The notes below the pieces were generated by a model. It had not been told where the DNA came from. It made no database searches and was given only the letters and a program-made list of their open reading frames with translations. Positions 30,298 to 40,281 of a stretch of DNA of 64,000 bases are shown piece after piece (within the stretch, counting starts at the first letter, position 1; every line of letters starts with the position of its first letter). This DNA comes from Trichomonas vaginalis G3. Taxonomy: Eukaryota; Parabasalia; Trichomonadida; Trichomonadidae. The position numbers were made by a program, and so were the translations under genes. The stretch spans positions 8,317,962 through 8,381,961 of the forward strand of contig NC_067208.1 of assembly GCF_026262505.1 (NCBI RefSeq). The letters are read 5' to 3'.

Positions 30298-31965
30298 TCA
30301 TGGATGATATGCTATTAAATCATATCCCTTAGCGAGCTTGTATTTTCCAGGTTTGAAATTATATCCCATTTGGTGCTGACCTAAAGCTAAATAGGTTCGG
30401 GTCAGTATTTCCTTCCTTGAACTTTCTAATAGCTTCTTTATATCTGTCACTAAAGTCAAGAGTATCTGGGTAACCATAGTCTTCTTAAGCATTTTTAAGA
30501 AATCTTGGTTTCCTTGTTCTCTACTTCTTTTATGTCCTTGCTCTGTTTGTGGTTGTTGTGGTGCAGTGTTTTGAACTGTTGGTTGTGGTGCTGGTTGTGG
30601 AGGTGGTTGTTGTGCTGGTTGTTGTTGTGGTGCTGGATTTTGAACTGTTGGTTGTTGTGTTGGTTTTGGTGCATGCCTGTGTCTGTGTCCATGTGACGAT
30701 GTAAATGTTTTAGGTAGTCCTGGTGCAGGTGCTTCTCTTGGAGGGTTTGGTGGTATATAAGTTCCACTAGCTAGTATATAAGTTCCACCAGCTGGTATAA
30801 AGTTCCAAAGCTGGCACATATTCGCCATCTGCAGCATAGTGTCCTACCTGACTTTTCGTTTTTAAGAAAGCATTTACTAGGTCTGTTTTGGTCTGTTGTA
30901 ACTCTTTTTCTTGACTTTCCACAACAGTTGCTCTAACGGCGTCATAGGCACTTTGAACTGCCTGTCTCGTTGCTGCATCTGTTATTTTCGTCATATTTTG
31001 TGCTACTTCTCTTAACTCGTTGTCGAAACCTTCAGACTTCAGTTTCTTTCCAGATGAGAGTCGTTCACTGTTTTCACCTTACTATGAAGAGCTTCGAAGG
31101 CGTTCTTAAAGTCAGCATTTGTTAAAGCTTCATTTGAACTGTCTTCATCCGCTTGTATTTTTGTCCTTATTGACCCTATAAGCTGGCTGCTTTAGCGTTG
31201 GCTTGGGCATCTAACCAGTCATTGTTAGCTTTTATATATTCTGCGCTTTTCATTGCCTTTTGCATGGCTGCGTCGTTATTTTACTTTTCTGTGCTAAGTT
31301 TTCATACTGTACGGTTTGGTTTTGCAACTGTAAAAGTTTTTCTGCCTTTACATTTGCTTCAACTTCTTTTTTATACTCATCGCTATCCATATATGTCTTC
31401 AGGGCTTTTTGTTTTATCTCTTCATCTTTCAGTACTTTATATTGAGTAGTATGGTTTTCAAATTTATGACATCTTGTTCCATTTTTGCTACTTCTGCTGC
31501 TTTTTCTGACACTTTTTTCGCATATTCCTCTGTACTTAGTTCTTTCAGTTGTTCTTCTTTCTTCTTTTTCTCTACGTTTAACTCATTGAGTTTCTTTGTG
31601 TGTCTGTCATATTCTAGTTTCTTTTCGTTTTCACTTATTTGCTTCTGTATGTCTATGTTTGACTTTTTGACATCTGCTATTTGATTTTTGAGTGAACTCA
31701 AATTCATTTGACTTTGAGGGTTATAGGCTGTTCCGTCTGCAGCTCCACCATAGCCTGCCATTTTCGCTAAAAGTGCCGCTCTTAAACCTCCACTCTGTGC
31801 ACCAATAACTCGGTTTAAAAGCATAGGGTTGCTTGACATTTGTTGCAACATAGTGGGGTCATTCATCATTTGTTGTTGCAATTGTTGTTGTGGTGTCAGT
31901 TTTACTATTGGATGTTTCAATGCTCTCTTCCTCTTACGTATATTCTTACGTAGCTTACGTGGCAT
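30298..31965 (-). pseudogene. Maverick-like gene: basic N-terminus, coiled coil, Pro/Gln-rich tail (frameshifted)
   Basis: ATG at 31,965 opens a strongly basic head (MPRKLRKNIRKRKRALK), a Gln/Met-rich stretch, then a long coiled coil rich in Lys/Glu/Gln. After about four frame changes this continues as ALTNADFKNAFEALHSKV and AATRQAVQSAYDAVRATVV, followed by a Pro/Gln repeat region (30,540-30,700) with a His-rich patch (HGHRHRHAP). The order resembles internal core or scaffold proteins of DNA elements with virion-like genes, with the basic head suited to DNA binding. No database family is recognised. Confidence 0.5.
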
Positions 31966-32095
31966 TTTAAGTGAAGTTAAAAAGCGGTTTTTGACAGATG
32001 TTTATATGACACTTTTTGTTCAGCACAAAAAACTACTCGGTCAAAGTGTTGTCGGTTTTGTAAAATAACCGTCCTATCTCATTCTATAAGGGGAA

Positions 32096-32206
32096 AAGGC
32101 TTCTCAAAGTATACTTCCTTGGAACGCCTGTAACTTTTCCTGTAGCGACGATAGACCCTTACTTGTCCGGACAAAGTTATACTAAACATCTTCAGGGCTA
32201 GAGGGC
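32096..32206. repeat. Terminal inverted repeat core, copy 1
   Basis: The 111-bp core matches the reverse complement of 49,485-49,594 with a single one-base indel. It includes TTGTCCGGACAA, a perfect palindrome. Confidence 0.9.
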
Positions 32207-32439
32207 ACGAAGTGCCTGGAAGCCCCACTACCTTTTTTTTTTTTTTTTTATTTAAGTTGGCGTATCTTACGCCCTTCCAAATATTTCTTAAAAATTTAAA
32301 TTTGTCTCATTTCCTACTCTTAATTTAAAAAAATTTCAAAATCCATAATAGTAAACATTTCTTATTTTTATTTAAATCTGAAAAAAATAAATTTAAACAA
32401 TTTCTCTACACACGACGGTTTCGGCGGTTTTCAGAATGG

Positions 32440-32571
32440 TTGACAACTGAATTCATCAGGATAATGTCGGTTGGGGTGCCCTTCTTGGCCTCCTGAGTAC
32501 TCACCAAGATACCCCCAGCTCCCGCAAAACACCTCCCATAGGTGAGCATTAACTGATGAAGTTATTGACAA
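32440..32571. repeat. Long stem with internal GC-rich hairpin
   Basis: GTTGACAACTGAATTCATCAG at the left pairs imperfectly with CTGATGAAGTTATTGACAAC at the right, enclosing GGGGTGCCCTTCTTGG...CCAAGATACCCC, which can itself fold. It could be a structured RNA or transposon remnant; no known RNA family is recognised. Confidence 0.4.
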
Positions 32572-32638
32572 CTTTATCTGATTTTTTTCTTTGTTTTTTT
32601 GTTAAGATTTCTTAACCAAAGACTCGAAAACAAAACTT

Positions 32639-32826
32639 CGCTTCAAGTTGCTGTCTTCCCAGTTACTCTGTCGCAATCTTTTGTCTGATTGCGTGCAAAG
32701 TTCTGCTCCTTTGAGACTTTGCCCGACAGATGCATCTGGGAGACAGCACCCAAGCAGCTTATCGCTTCAAGTTGCTGTCTTCCCAGTTACTCTGTCGCAA
32801 TCTTTTGTCTGATTGCGTGCAAAGTT
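32639..32826. repeat. 64-bp direct repeat, period 124
   Basis: CGCTTCAAGTTGCTGTCTTC starts identical 64-bp copies at 32,639-32,702 and 32,763-32,826. Between them CTGGGAGACAG is the near complement of CTGTCTTCCCAG inside the repeat, so each unit can fold. Confidence 0.9.
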
Positions 32827-32933
32827 ATGCTCCATGAATTATCAAATATGTGCCATTTCAGGAGAGATAACAAGCTCATGCCTCCTGGAATGGCGGATTG
32901 TTCAACAATCTTCTTCTGATTGCAGAACTTTCA

Positions 32934-32966
32934 ACCGACAAGAGTGCACAATACACTCTTGTCGGT
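32934..32966. repeat. Perfect 13-bp stem hairpin
   Basis: ACCGACAAGAGTG and CACTCTTGTCGGT flank a seven-base loop. The outer AACTTT/AAAGTT can extend the stem. ACCGACAAGAGTGCACAATA recurs at about 33,056-33,075 without its partner arm. Confidence 0.85.
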
Positions 32967-33006
32967 CAAAGTTCCGCATTCAAGTTATGAATGGGGAACT
33001 TGATAT

Positions 33007-33045
33007 CATTCTGGGAGACATGCAGTGACAATGTCTCCCGGAATG
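33007..33045. repeat. 15-bp stem hairpin
   Basis: CATTCTGGGAGACAT pairs with ATGTCTCCCGGAATG (one mismatch) around a nine-base loop. Confidence 0.8.
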
Positions 33046-34394
33046 AGACACTGTGACCGACAAGAGTGCACAATACACTTAATGTTTTCAAATTTTCAGA
33101 TTTAAATTTAATCTTTTATTTTCATCATCATTTATAGTTGTTCCTTTATACAGTTATAAATAAATTATCGTCAGATTCTAATATTTATGATTCTTACTAC
33201 TCAATTCAATATAATTATGTTAGTCACTCATATTCAGGAGAATAATTTAAAAATCTATAGCTCATATTTTGATAGTTATATATTTAGATGATATATATTG
33301 CAATTCCGGTTTCAACACGATCAAATGCCAAACCAAGACAAAATATATATGAATTTTCAAAATATCGATTTACATTAGAATCTATATCTAATTTTATCAA
33401 TACACAAGTAGGGAATGTTCAATACATCTTTGAGCAACGTGAATAGCACAATTTTATAGGATTATTAGTTGATTATATAAAATATAAGCCAAATCGAATC
33501 TGCTGTATAGTACTTTAGTTTATCATTGAATGTTAAATGTGTTCATATAAATATTTGAGTCAGATATCGCATTTTCTAATTTCAAAATTTATCTCATGAA
33601 GTTAGAATTTATTTGATCATACAACATCATGTTAGTCAAACCAGAGTTCAATGGCGATTCTAAAATGGAACAAATGCTTGTTTTATCAAAATGTTAAAAT
33701 ATTAATCTAAAAAACTTAATATCTAACCAAACCATTCTAGAATTATTATATACAGGTATGGGCAATCTAAATGCACACGGAATTCGGAAAATTAAAAAGA
33801 ATATTTATGAGATTATTAAATCTTATGTAATTCAATGAAAAGTAGATAATATGAATATCCATAGGCTATATATCAACATATGAGTTTTTGGTTTGACCAA
33901 TACTATACTAATGTGATCAAATTAATCTGATTTCTTAGATTTTCATTTGAAGCATTTGCAGTAGTAGGGGTACCTTTATATATTAACATATTAAAAAATT
34001 GCGCTCCGATTCGCAGTTTCTTCATGATTTTGAGATTGCATTAGATTTCGCGATGCAGAAAAAAATCACTTTAGATTCCCGTCCAACTCTAAGTATAAGC
34101 ATGTCTCTATATGTAGAAACTGTCTGCGCTATTTATTTCCCGGCTCAAAAAACCACGGTGTCTGTGTGAGGAAAATACCCATTTTAGGACCCTGGGTAGG
34201 GGGTCATGAAAATTTTCCAAGAGTTGGAAATATAGGGTATGAGAATTCAAAAATAATTAAGCCGAAATCTCAATATATCTTAAAATTCTACCTTAAATAA
34301 CTGTGTGGTTAATGATTGTTAATTCCTAGTTAATGAAATTCCTTTCATCCATTTATTTTGGGGTTATTCACGTATTTCCCCCTGAAATTTAATA

Positions 34395-35954
34395 ATGTTG
34401 GAACCTGATGATATAGAAGATTGGAGAAAGCCTCTTCTTGAGGGTTTACAATATCAACATAATGGATTAAATGACATATCTATATTTTTTAACAAAAATG
34501 TAAAGCAATTTAATAATTTTTACAGTACATTTCAACAATTTCTTGTTGAAATCAATAGTATCATTAAAGAATTTAAATCAAGGATTGCAAAAACAGAAGG
34601 ATATAACGATAAGCTTAGAAAACTATCTTCAAATGAAGAATTTTTAGACATTATTTCAGATTACATTCAAAATTCTATTATTCCTCAAGAAAATAAGGAT
34701 GAAATTAGTGAAATCAAGTTATTAATACAAAATTTGCAAGAATTGCTCTATTTTTATCATTCATTTGGAAATTTCAAAAATAATGGCAATAATACTTTAT
34801 TTATTCGAAAAATACTACATCAAAAGCTAATTGCATCCAATTTTGAAGATTCTACACTAATCAACTCTTCTCTTTTCGATTCAATTACTTTAAATCTTAT
34901 TTTTCGATTAGCGAGCTTATATGACGCCCAAAAACTATGTCTACAATCATTATGTACTCTTATAAGTAATTACGAGATACAGGAAATGGAAAGAATCTAT
35001 CCTTCTCCAGTAATTTTGAAAAATTTCGATTTATTCATTCGTTTGACTGAAATCCATTCAAAATTATGTTCCATGTTTAAACCTACACTTAGAAACTACG
35101 TAAATGATGCTCTTCAGCTTGAAAAACCAATAGATGAATTAAAATATTTATCAAAAGAATTATCAGAGACAATAACTCATGAAGCAGATGAAATTCTTGC
35201 TCATTTTGCAGAAGCATATGAATATTTGAAGAATTTATCATTAGAAGAGTTAAAAACAAAAATTCAATTTCATTATCTTGAAAAATTTTCTTTCCTTGCA
35301 CCAGAAATGAATTTAGATGCATTAGAAGATCCTAATTTATCAATTGAGGAACATTTTGAAGTTCTCAAAGATTGTATTCAAAAAATTCAAAATTTTAATC
35401 ATGAATTAATGATTATTAATTCGAAATTGGACAATGAACTAAGAGGAAACAGTGAAACACGTCAAATAAAAGGAGAAAATGAGTTTATTAATATAACATC
35501 GAAATATGTAAATCAATTGAACACAACAAGAACGTATTGCCATGATATATCAATTGCTTTGTCCAATTTCGACATGGCTCTCTCAAATATTCCATTATTA
35601 GATAAAAATTTATTTTCTGAACACGCAGTTTACATGATTTCCGCTGAAATGCCAAGTTTGATACAGATGAACTGCAAAATCGACCATCTAAAAGATAAAA
35701 TCCAAGAAAAAGTGGATAATTTTAACCGAATTAAGCGACAAACAGAAAATCTAATAATTGAAACCCGTCTTTATAATGAAACAAGAGAAAGAATCAAATC
35801 TCCTAAGAATTGTAAGGAATGTCTCTTAGAACCCGTATTTTACCCATCATGCGGCCACGTAATGTGCAGAAATTGTTGGAAAACGTGTAACAATATATGT
35901 CCTGTATGCGGTCAAGCTATAGAATATATCATCGATATCAATTGGGAAAATTGA
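34395..35954 (+). CDS. Coiled-coil RING-finger protein (candidate E3 ubiquitin ligase)
   Basis: The 519-residue protein is mostly helical and coiled coil and ends in a C3HC4 RING finger: C473-x2-C476, C486-x-H488, C491-x2-C494, C502-x2-C505 (CKEC...SCGHVMCRNC...CPVC). RING fingers bind E2-ubiquitin and promote transfer to a substrate; the helical body would bind the substrate or form dimers. A C-terminal RING after a long coiled coil is common in trichomonad genomes. There is no signal peptide or membrane helix. The frame is clean, unlike those of its right-hand neighbours. The stop lies only 42 bp before the breakpoint at 35,997. Confidence 0.85.
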   Translation: MLEPDDIEDWRKPLLEGLQYQHNGLNDISIFFNKNVKQFNNFYSTFQQFLVEINSIIKEFKSRIAKTEGYNDKLRKLSSNEEFLDIISDYIQNSIIPQENKDEISEIKLLIQNLQELLYFYHSFGNFKNNGNNTLFIRKILHQKLIASNFEDSTLINSSLFDSITLNLIFRLASLYDAQKLCLQSLCTLISNYEIQEMERIYPSPVILKNFDLFIRLTEIHSKLCSMFKPTLRNYVNDALQLEKPIDELKYLSKELSETITHEADEILAHFAEAYEYLKNLSLEELKTKIQFHYLEKFSFLAPEMNLDALEDPNLSIEEHFEVLKDCIQKIQNFNHELMIINSKLDNELRGNSETRQIKGENEFINITSKYVNQLNTTRTYCHDISIALSNFDMALSNIPLLDKNLFSEHAVYMISAEMPSLIQMNCKIDHLKDKIQEKVDNFNRIKRQTENLIIETRLYNETRERIKSPKNCKECLLEPVFYPSCGHVMCRNCWKTCNNICPVCGQAIEYIIDINWEN

Positions 35955-35996
35955 TTTTATTACGCTCTCAATTTTTGTTGTTATTTTTATAGATTT

Positions 35997-37183
35997 AAAT
36001 ACACCTCATGAAAACATAACATGCGTTGCTAATGTCCATGATTATCAATCTACTTATCTGATAACTCCAAATGCCCATAAATTCGCACTTATCCATTATG
36101 GTTACGAAAAAGTTGGAAATTGCCAGTCAGGAATCGAACTTGATAACTCCGAAGGAATTCAGAAATCTCATCCAGAATTCAGAAGATATTACACAGATAT
36201 GCTGACAGGAATAATATTAGAAACAAGCAATTCATCTTTATACAGATTATCCGATGTTTCACTTGCAATTTTAGAGATACAGGATTTTATGATGTTTCAC
36301 ATACAGGATTCAAACCAATTATTTGGTATAACCCATTAGCAATTACAGGAGAAAGAAATACAAGTTTCTCTGAAAATATTCCGAACGATGTTTATCCAGA
36401 AATTATATATTGACAAATAGAAATGATCACGCGATGTTTGATTTTAATGGTGTTGGAAATTTTTCTTACTACGATGGAGATCAATGGAAAGCAACATCAG
36501 ATTGTGGTAATGAATCAGGACCGGATAGTGAATATTGCCAACATTCCGAATTTTATAATCCAGTGGGCTATACAACAATTTTCAATGAAAATTAGTTGAC
36601 TATACAAATATCAAAATCCCTATATATGAATGCCCAACAGGTAAAGCAGCCATTCCCAAACCAAATATCTGGACCTTGATAGTAAAGGATTATGTGGAAA
36701 TTATTCATGTACAGATGATAATTCTCAATTTACCTTCAATGCTTCAGATGGCAAAACAAATACATGCAAAACTGGAGATAATCATTCATTAATAGTTCAT
36801 TCATATCAGCATTCAGTTGGTGGTACAACCTTCAAATATGATTATTTTTGCCCAGATCCAAAGCAATTCTGTTTAACAAGGAAACTTTTAGGTCAAAGTA
36901 GTTTTGATACTGATCCATTCGCATCAAATCCTCCTCCAATTCCTCGGCCATCTCCATCTCCAAAAGGAGGCGGTGAATCTAACTCGGAGGTGGAGGCGAT
37001 ACCTCTCCAAATTCCAAAAGTTTTAATTGGCAGTTATTCGTTATAATTATGATAATTCTTGATGTAGTTGTATTCGTTATAGGAATAATTGCATTAGCAA
37101 TATTGTATAGAAAGAAGAAAGATGAAAAGGCTGAAGAAGAAGATTCTTATAGCGAGTATATGTACTCAAGTGATTCAATCTAA
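35997..37183 (+). pseudogene. GP63 C-terminal half, inverted copy with frameshifts
   Basis: This is an inverted copy of 27,785-28,976. At least five one-base differences, mostly missing bases in homopolymers (near 36,272, 36,401, 36,594, 36,660 and 36,985), break the frame. Upstream lies the RING gene, so no N-terminal half is attached. It is either a decayed duplicate or an error-rich assembly copy next to the gap. Confidence 0.85.
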
Positions 37184-38519
37184 ACATCCTCCTAAAAACT
37201 TAAATACATTCGAACAATCTGCTAATTACTCAGTGAAATAAAATCCAAATCTTTGTATGAAATCTCAATATATTTTTTAAATGAATATAATTGAACAAAG
37301 ATAAGGATGTCAATTCGGAAAATTGTTTTCGATTTAGGAGAATATAATTTTCCATTTGGAAAATTTAAAAAGTGAGACGCGCAGGATTCGAACTTTTTTA
37401 AAAGTTGATTTAAATATATTCTGGTGTGGAATCTAAGGATAATATCATATTTAAAATAAGAATATACGAGTTTAGGTAGTATTATTTTTTTCGATAAATT
37501 TGAGAGTATGTACGTTTAGGGCATCAAAAGTGTCAATTCGCTACGCGAAAGCTGAGCTAGTTTCGTTCTCGAAAAAATAGGGAAGAAGTGAAGGAGAGTG
37601 ATACAGATGTTGACACATTCATATAATTTCAACAAATTTGATCAAATTGAAATTCAATGAAATTCATTCACTTCATATCCTTCAGTCAGTACATTGACAT
37701 CCTTCTACATCACAATGATAACTCGGAATCAATAGTTCTAAACACTAACTCAGAAAAAAAAAACAAGATTTTTACTTCCAGCTTGCAGCTTTTAAAAAGT
37801 TTCGATGATAAAAATCACTCTACTCTTGTTTATAGATATGTGATGATAGTAGGTAAACATATTCTTATCGATATTAATAAAAATATTTTTACGAAAATCT
37901 GAACCAATTACAGAGTTATTCATAAAGTTTATGATAACTGTAATTATTTCATCTTTGTTTTATATTTGAATAAACAATTTTAATTTAAATTGCATAATAT
38001 TTTTTGGTTGAAAGACAGGAAACTTAGTTGAGTTTGTATTATTTTTATCGTTTAATTCATCGTATCAGTGAGTGATCCAGATATTTAAGATATTTAGAAA
38101 AAATTATTAATTTGATTAACAAATTTTAATCAAAATAGCAAAAATCTATTTGATAGCTGTAAACAAACAATAATTTTTATTTCAAGCAAAATCACTTATT
38201 TTCATCTAAACGTATAAAATTGTCATTTTTATAAAAATAAATTGAAAATCTCAAGAAATGTAAAGGAGAGTAATATTTTCAATTTTCTTTTTTTCTTTGT
38301 CTCAAATATTTTCTGTTGGGAATTTTCTTGTTATCAAAAAATAATTTTAATATTTGTTTATTTTATTACATACAATAAAATTTTAAAAACTCTATTTCTT
38401 CTCAAGAAAATTTTTTTCCTTCATATGAAGAAACATTTTGTTCTCCATTTGATGCTGAGTCTAAATCTCGATTTTTGAATTTTCTTCTTTCCAAATTTCT
38501 TTTTTCCAAATTTTTAGAA
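35997..38519. repeat. Inverted duplication arm A' (error-rich copy)
   Basis: This is the inverted match of 26,452-28,976, including the right end of the 9-bp-TSD transposon (terminus at about 37,311). It stops at the N run exactly where the 97-bp tandem repeats would begin to be approached. Confidence 0.95.
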
Positions 38520-38544
38520 NNNNNNNNNNNNNNNNNNNNNNNNN
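38520..38544. other. Assembly gap (25 N)
   Basis: A run of N marks an unsequenced joint between two contigs. Both sides are inverted copies of sequence found elsewhere in the window. Confidence 1.
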
Positions 38545-38781
38545 AATTGCATTATCGTGCATTTCATGTATATTCATTAATTTCCGCTCTAAATTGTTCT
38601 ACCATAGAACGCATTTTATCAACTAAATCTTGTAATTCTCTTTCTTCCTCTGTTTGTTCGAGACTACTTAGTTTCCAGTACTCCTCTGCTTTAGATTTAT
38701 ATTTCTGTTCATATGATGGTCCTGAATACTCATACTTTGTTGTTTCTTGTACTATAATTCATTAGAAAATCTATTCATCAT
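38545..38781 (-). pseudogene. Coiled-coil protein, truncated copy
   Basis: This is the inverted copy of the first part of the gene at 59,636-59,962, cut by the N gap. ATG at 38,781 or 38,778. Confidence 0.85.
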
Positions 38782-38841
38782 TAATAAATTTTTAAACGTC
38801 TATTGAACTTCACCCAAAGATGTTACCCCCTAAATATTTTT

Positions 38842-38874
38842 AATTCTCTTGATTGTTTTTCAATCAAGAGAATT
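38842..38874. repeat. 14-bp stem hairpin upstream of beta-helix gene (copy)
   Basis: AATTCTCTTGATTG and CAATCAAGAGAATT flank a five-base loop 10 bp upstream of the ATG. It is the same as 59,542-59,574. Confidence 0.85.
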
Positions 38875-38884
38875 CATGATTTTT

Positions 38885-39906
38885 ATGAATTCTATTAGAA
38901 GCAAAAGAAGATTATCCATTTATGATCAATCACCTGATGATGTTTGGAGCACTTTTACAATACACAACCAATTCAGAAACCAATTCAAGGTACAAAACGT
39001 TCAAGCAAGATCAACAAATAATGAATGCTTCTTATATAACTGTATATTCATCACCATTACAACTAATAGTGCCATTTATTTTTCGAAAACAAACAATAAA
39101 TTTCTATACTCAGATTGTTCATTTACTAACTGCAGCAGTAATACAAATGGTGGATCTATATACTTTAACTGTGATAGTTCAATTGTTCAATACCGAACAT
39201 GTGGCTATAAATCAAAAACAAACTCCTGGGGACATCATTCATATGTTTGGTTAGTTTCTAAATCAAAATAATAAAAATTATCTTTATGAAAGTTCTTTTT
39301 ATGAATGCGGAAATTTAGAAAAAAATGAGAACAAATTATCTTTGGTATGGAAATATTGAAGTTAAATCAATCAACACAAGTTTCTGTGAAGCAGACTATG
39401 ACTCAGGAATATATTTAGGTTATCCAACAAGTCTAAGTAATGTAACATATTCATCATTTTGTAACACAACATCAAATAATTTAATTTTAAATTTAATTTA
39501 TGGTAACTATAATTTTAATTTTTGTAATGTTTTGAATAATGAACACAAAAAATCTGATTATGGAACATTCTGGGCAGTTGATTCAACTGTTCTTATTGAA
39601 AACTGTTCATTTTCTGGAAACACAGGATCAGGAGTAGAATTTTATCAAGATAGTTCTGGTTCAATTACTGTTAAAGATTCTTTCTGTGACAGAATAATAG
39701 ATAAAACAAAAGGATCAGTTACAACAAATAATGTTGAAAATACATCTTCTATTCATAATCTTTCTCACTTTTCATCATATCTGTGTGAAGTTGATTATCC
39801 TATTTTAGATTTAGAGATAAGAAGAATATTATCACAAAATATGAAATTATTTATCATTATTCATATCATTTCATTACTTCTCTTTGTATTGTTTAGTAAA
39901 ATCATA
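38885..39906 (+). pseudogene. Beta-helix surface protein, frameshifted copy
   Basis: This is the inverted copy of 58,511-59,532. The first codons after ATG 38,885 are in the correct frame (MNSIRSKRRLSIYDQSPDDVW), but a G is missing just after that (GTTTGGAGC against GTTTGGGAGC) and more indels follow. A deleted A near 39,816 makes the C-terminus run into a hydrophobic segment in another frame. Confidence 0.8.
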
Positions 39907-40281
39907 AAATTAATTAAATATACTGTTTATTTGCAGAATCAGTTCATTAATTTAAAATATTTACGTTATTTCCTCCATTCGTCTTCCTCCGGTTTAAATT
40001 CTGAAGCAATAGGCAGGCAGTTATGATATATTAATGCTACCATAATGCTTATTCAGAGAAATAATACATTTAAGTGTTAAAAATACGAAATATCACTTTT
40101 ATTTGCAAAGAGAACGAAATTCTGTATAACTTGTTGTCAGAACTGAAATCTTATTCTAATTTATATCATCTCATTCATTTAACATTTTCTGTGATTAAAA
40201 TGCATAAATGGTAAGATTATGAATAGTATTTTTTAATATGAAATAAATACACACAATAAAAATTAATATAAAAATATATTT
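39907..40281. other. Convergent spacer (copy of 58,140-58,510)
   Basis: AT-rich 3' spacer between the beta-helix and TPR gene copies. I see no gene in it. Confidence 0.5.

Larger units (their letters stand above)
28977..32249. mobile_element. Maverick-like element, first part (TIR end at right)
   Basis: This segment ends at 32,249 in an inverted-repeat terminus: a 17-T run, then a 111-bp core (32,096-32,206) that recurs inverted at 49,485-49,594. It holds two minus-strand frameshifted genes read away from the terminus. Its left edge at 28,976 is the join with the GP63 fragment and is not an element end. With 49,394-51,790 it appears to form one element of about 5.7 kb. Confidence 0.7.
32250..34394. 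other. Non-coding region with GC-richer hairpins
   Basis: No gene is visible between the element terminus and the RING gene. From about 32,440 to 33,080 the base composition is clearly less AT-rich than its surroundings and contains a 64-bp direct repeat and several hairpins, listed separately. From 33,080 to 34,394 it is plain AT-rich sequence. The flank ATTTAA at 32,250-32,255 matches the flank of the other element end at 49,388-49,393. Confidence 0.6.

Noticed and set aside
30505..30696. A Trp/Cys/Leu-rich frame on the plus strand
   Set aside because: It is the reverse translation of CAA/CCA repeats in the Pro/Gln-rich region of the minus-strand gene.
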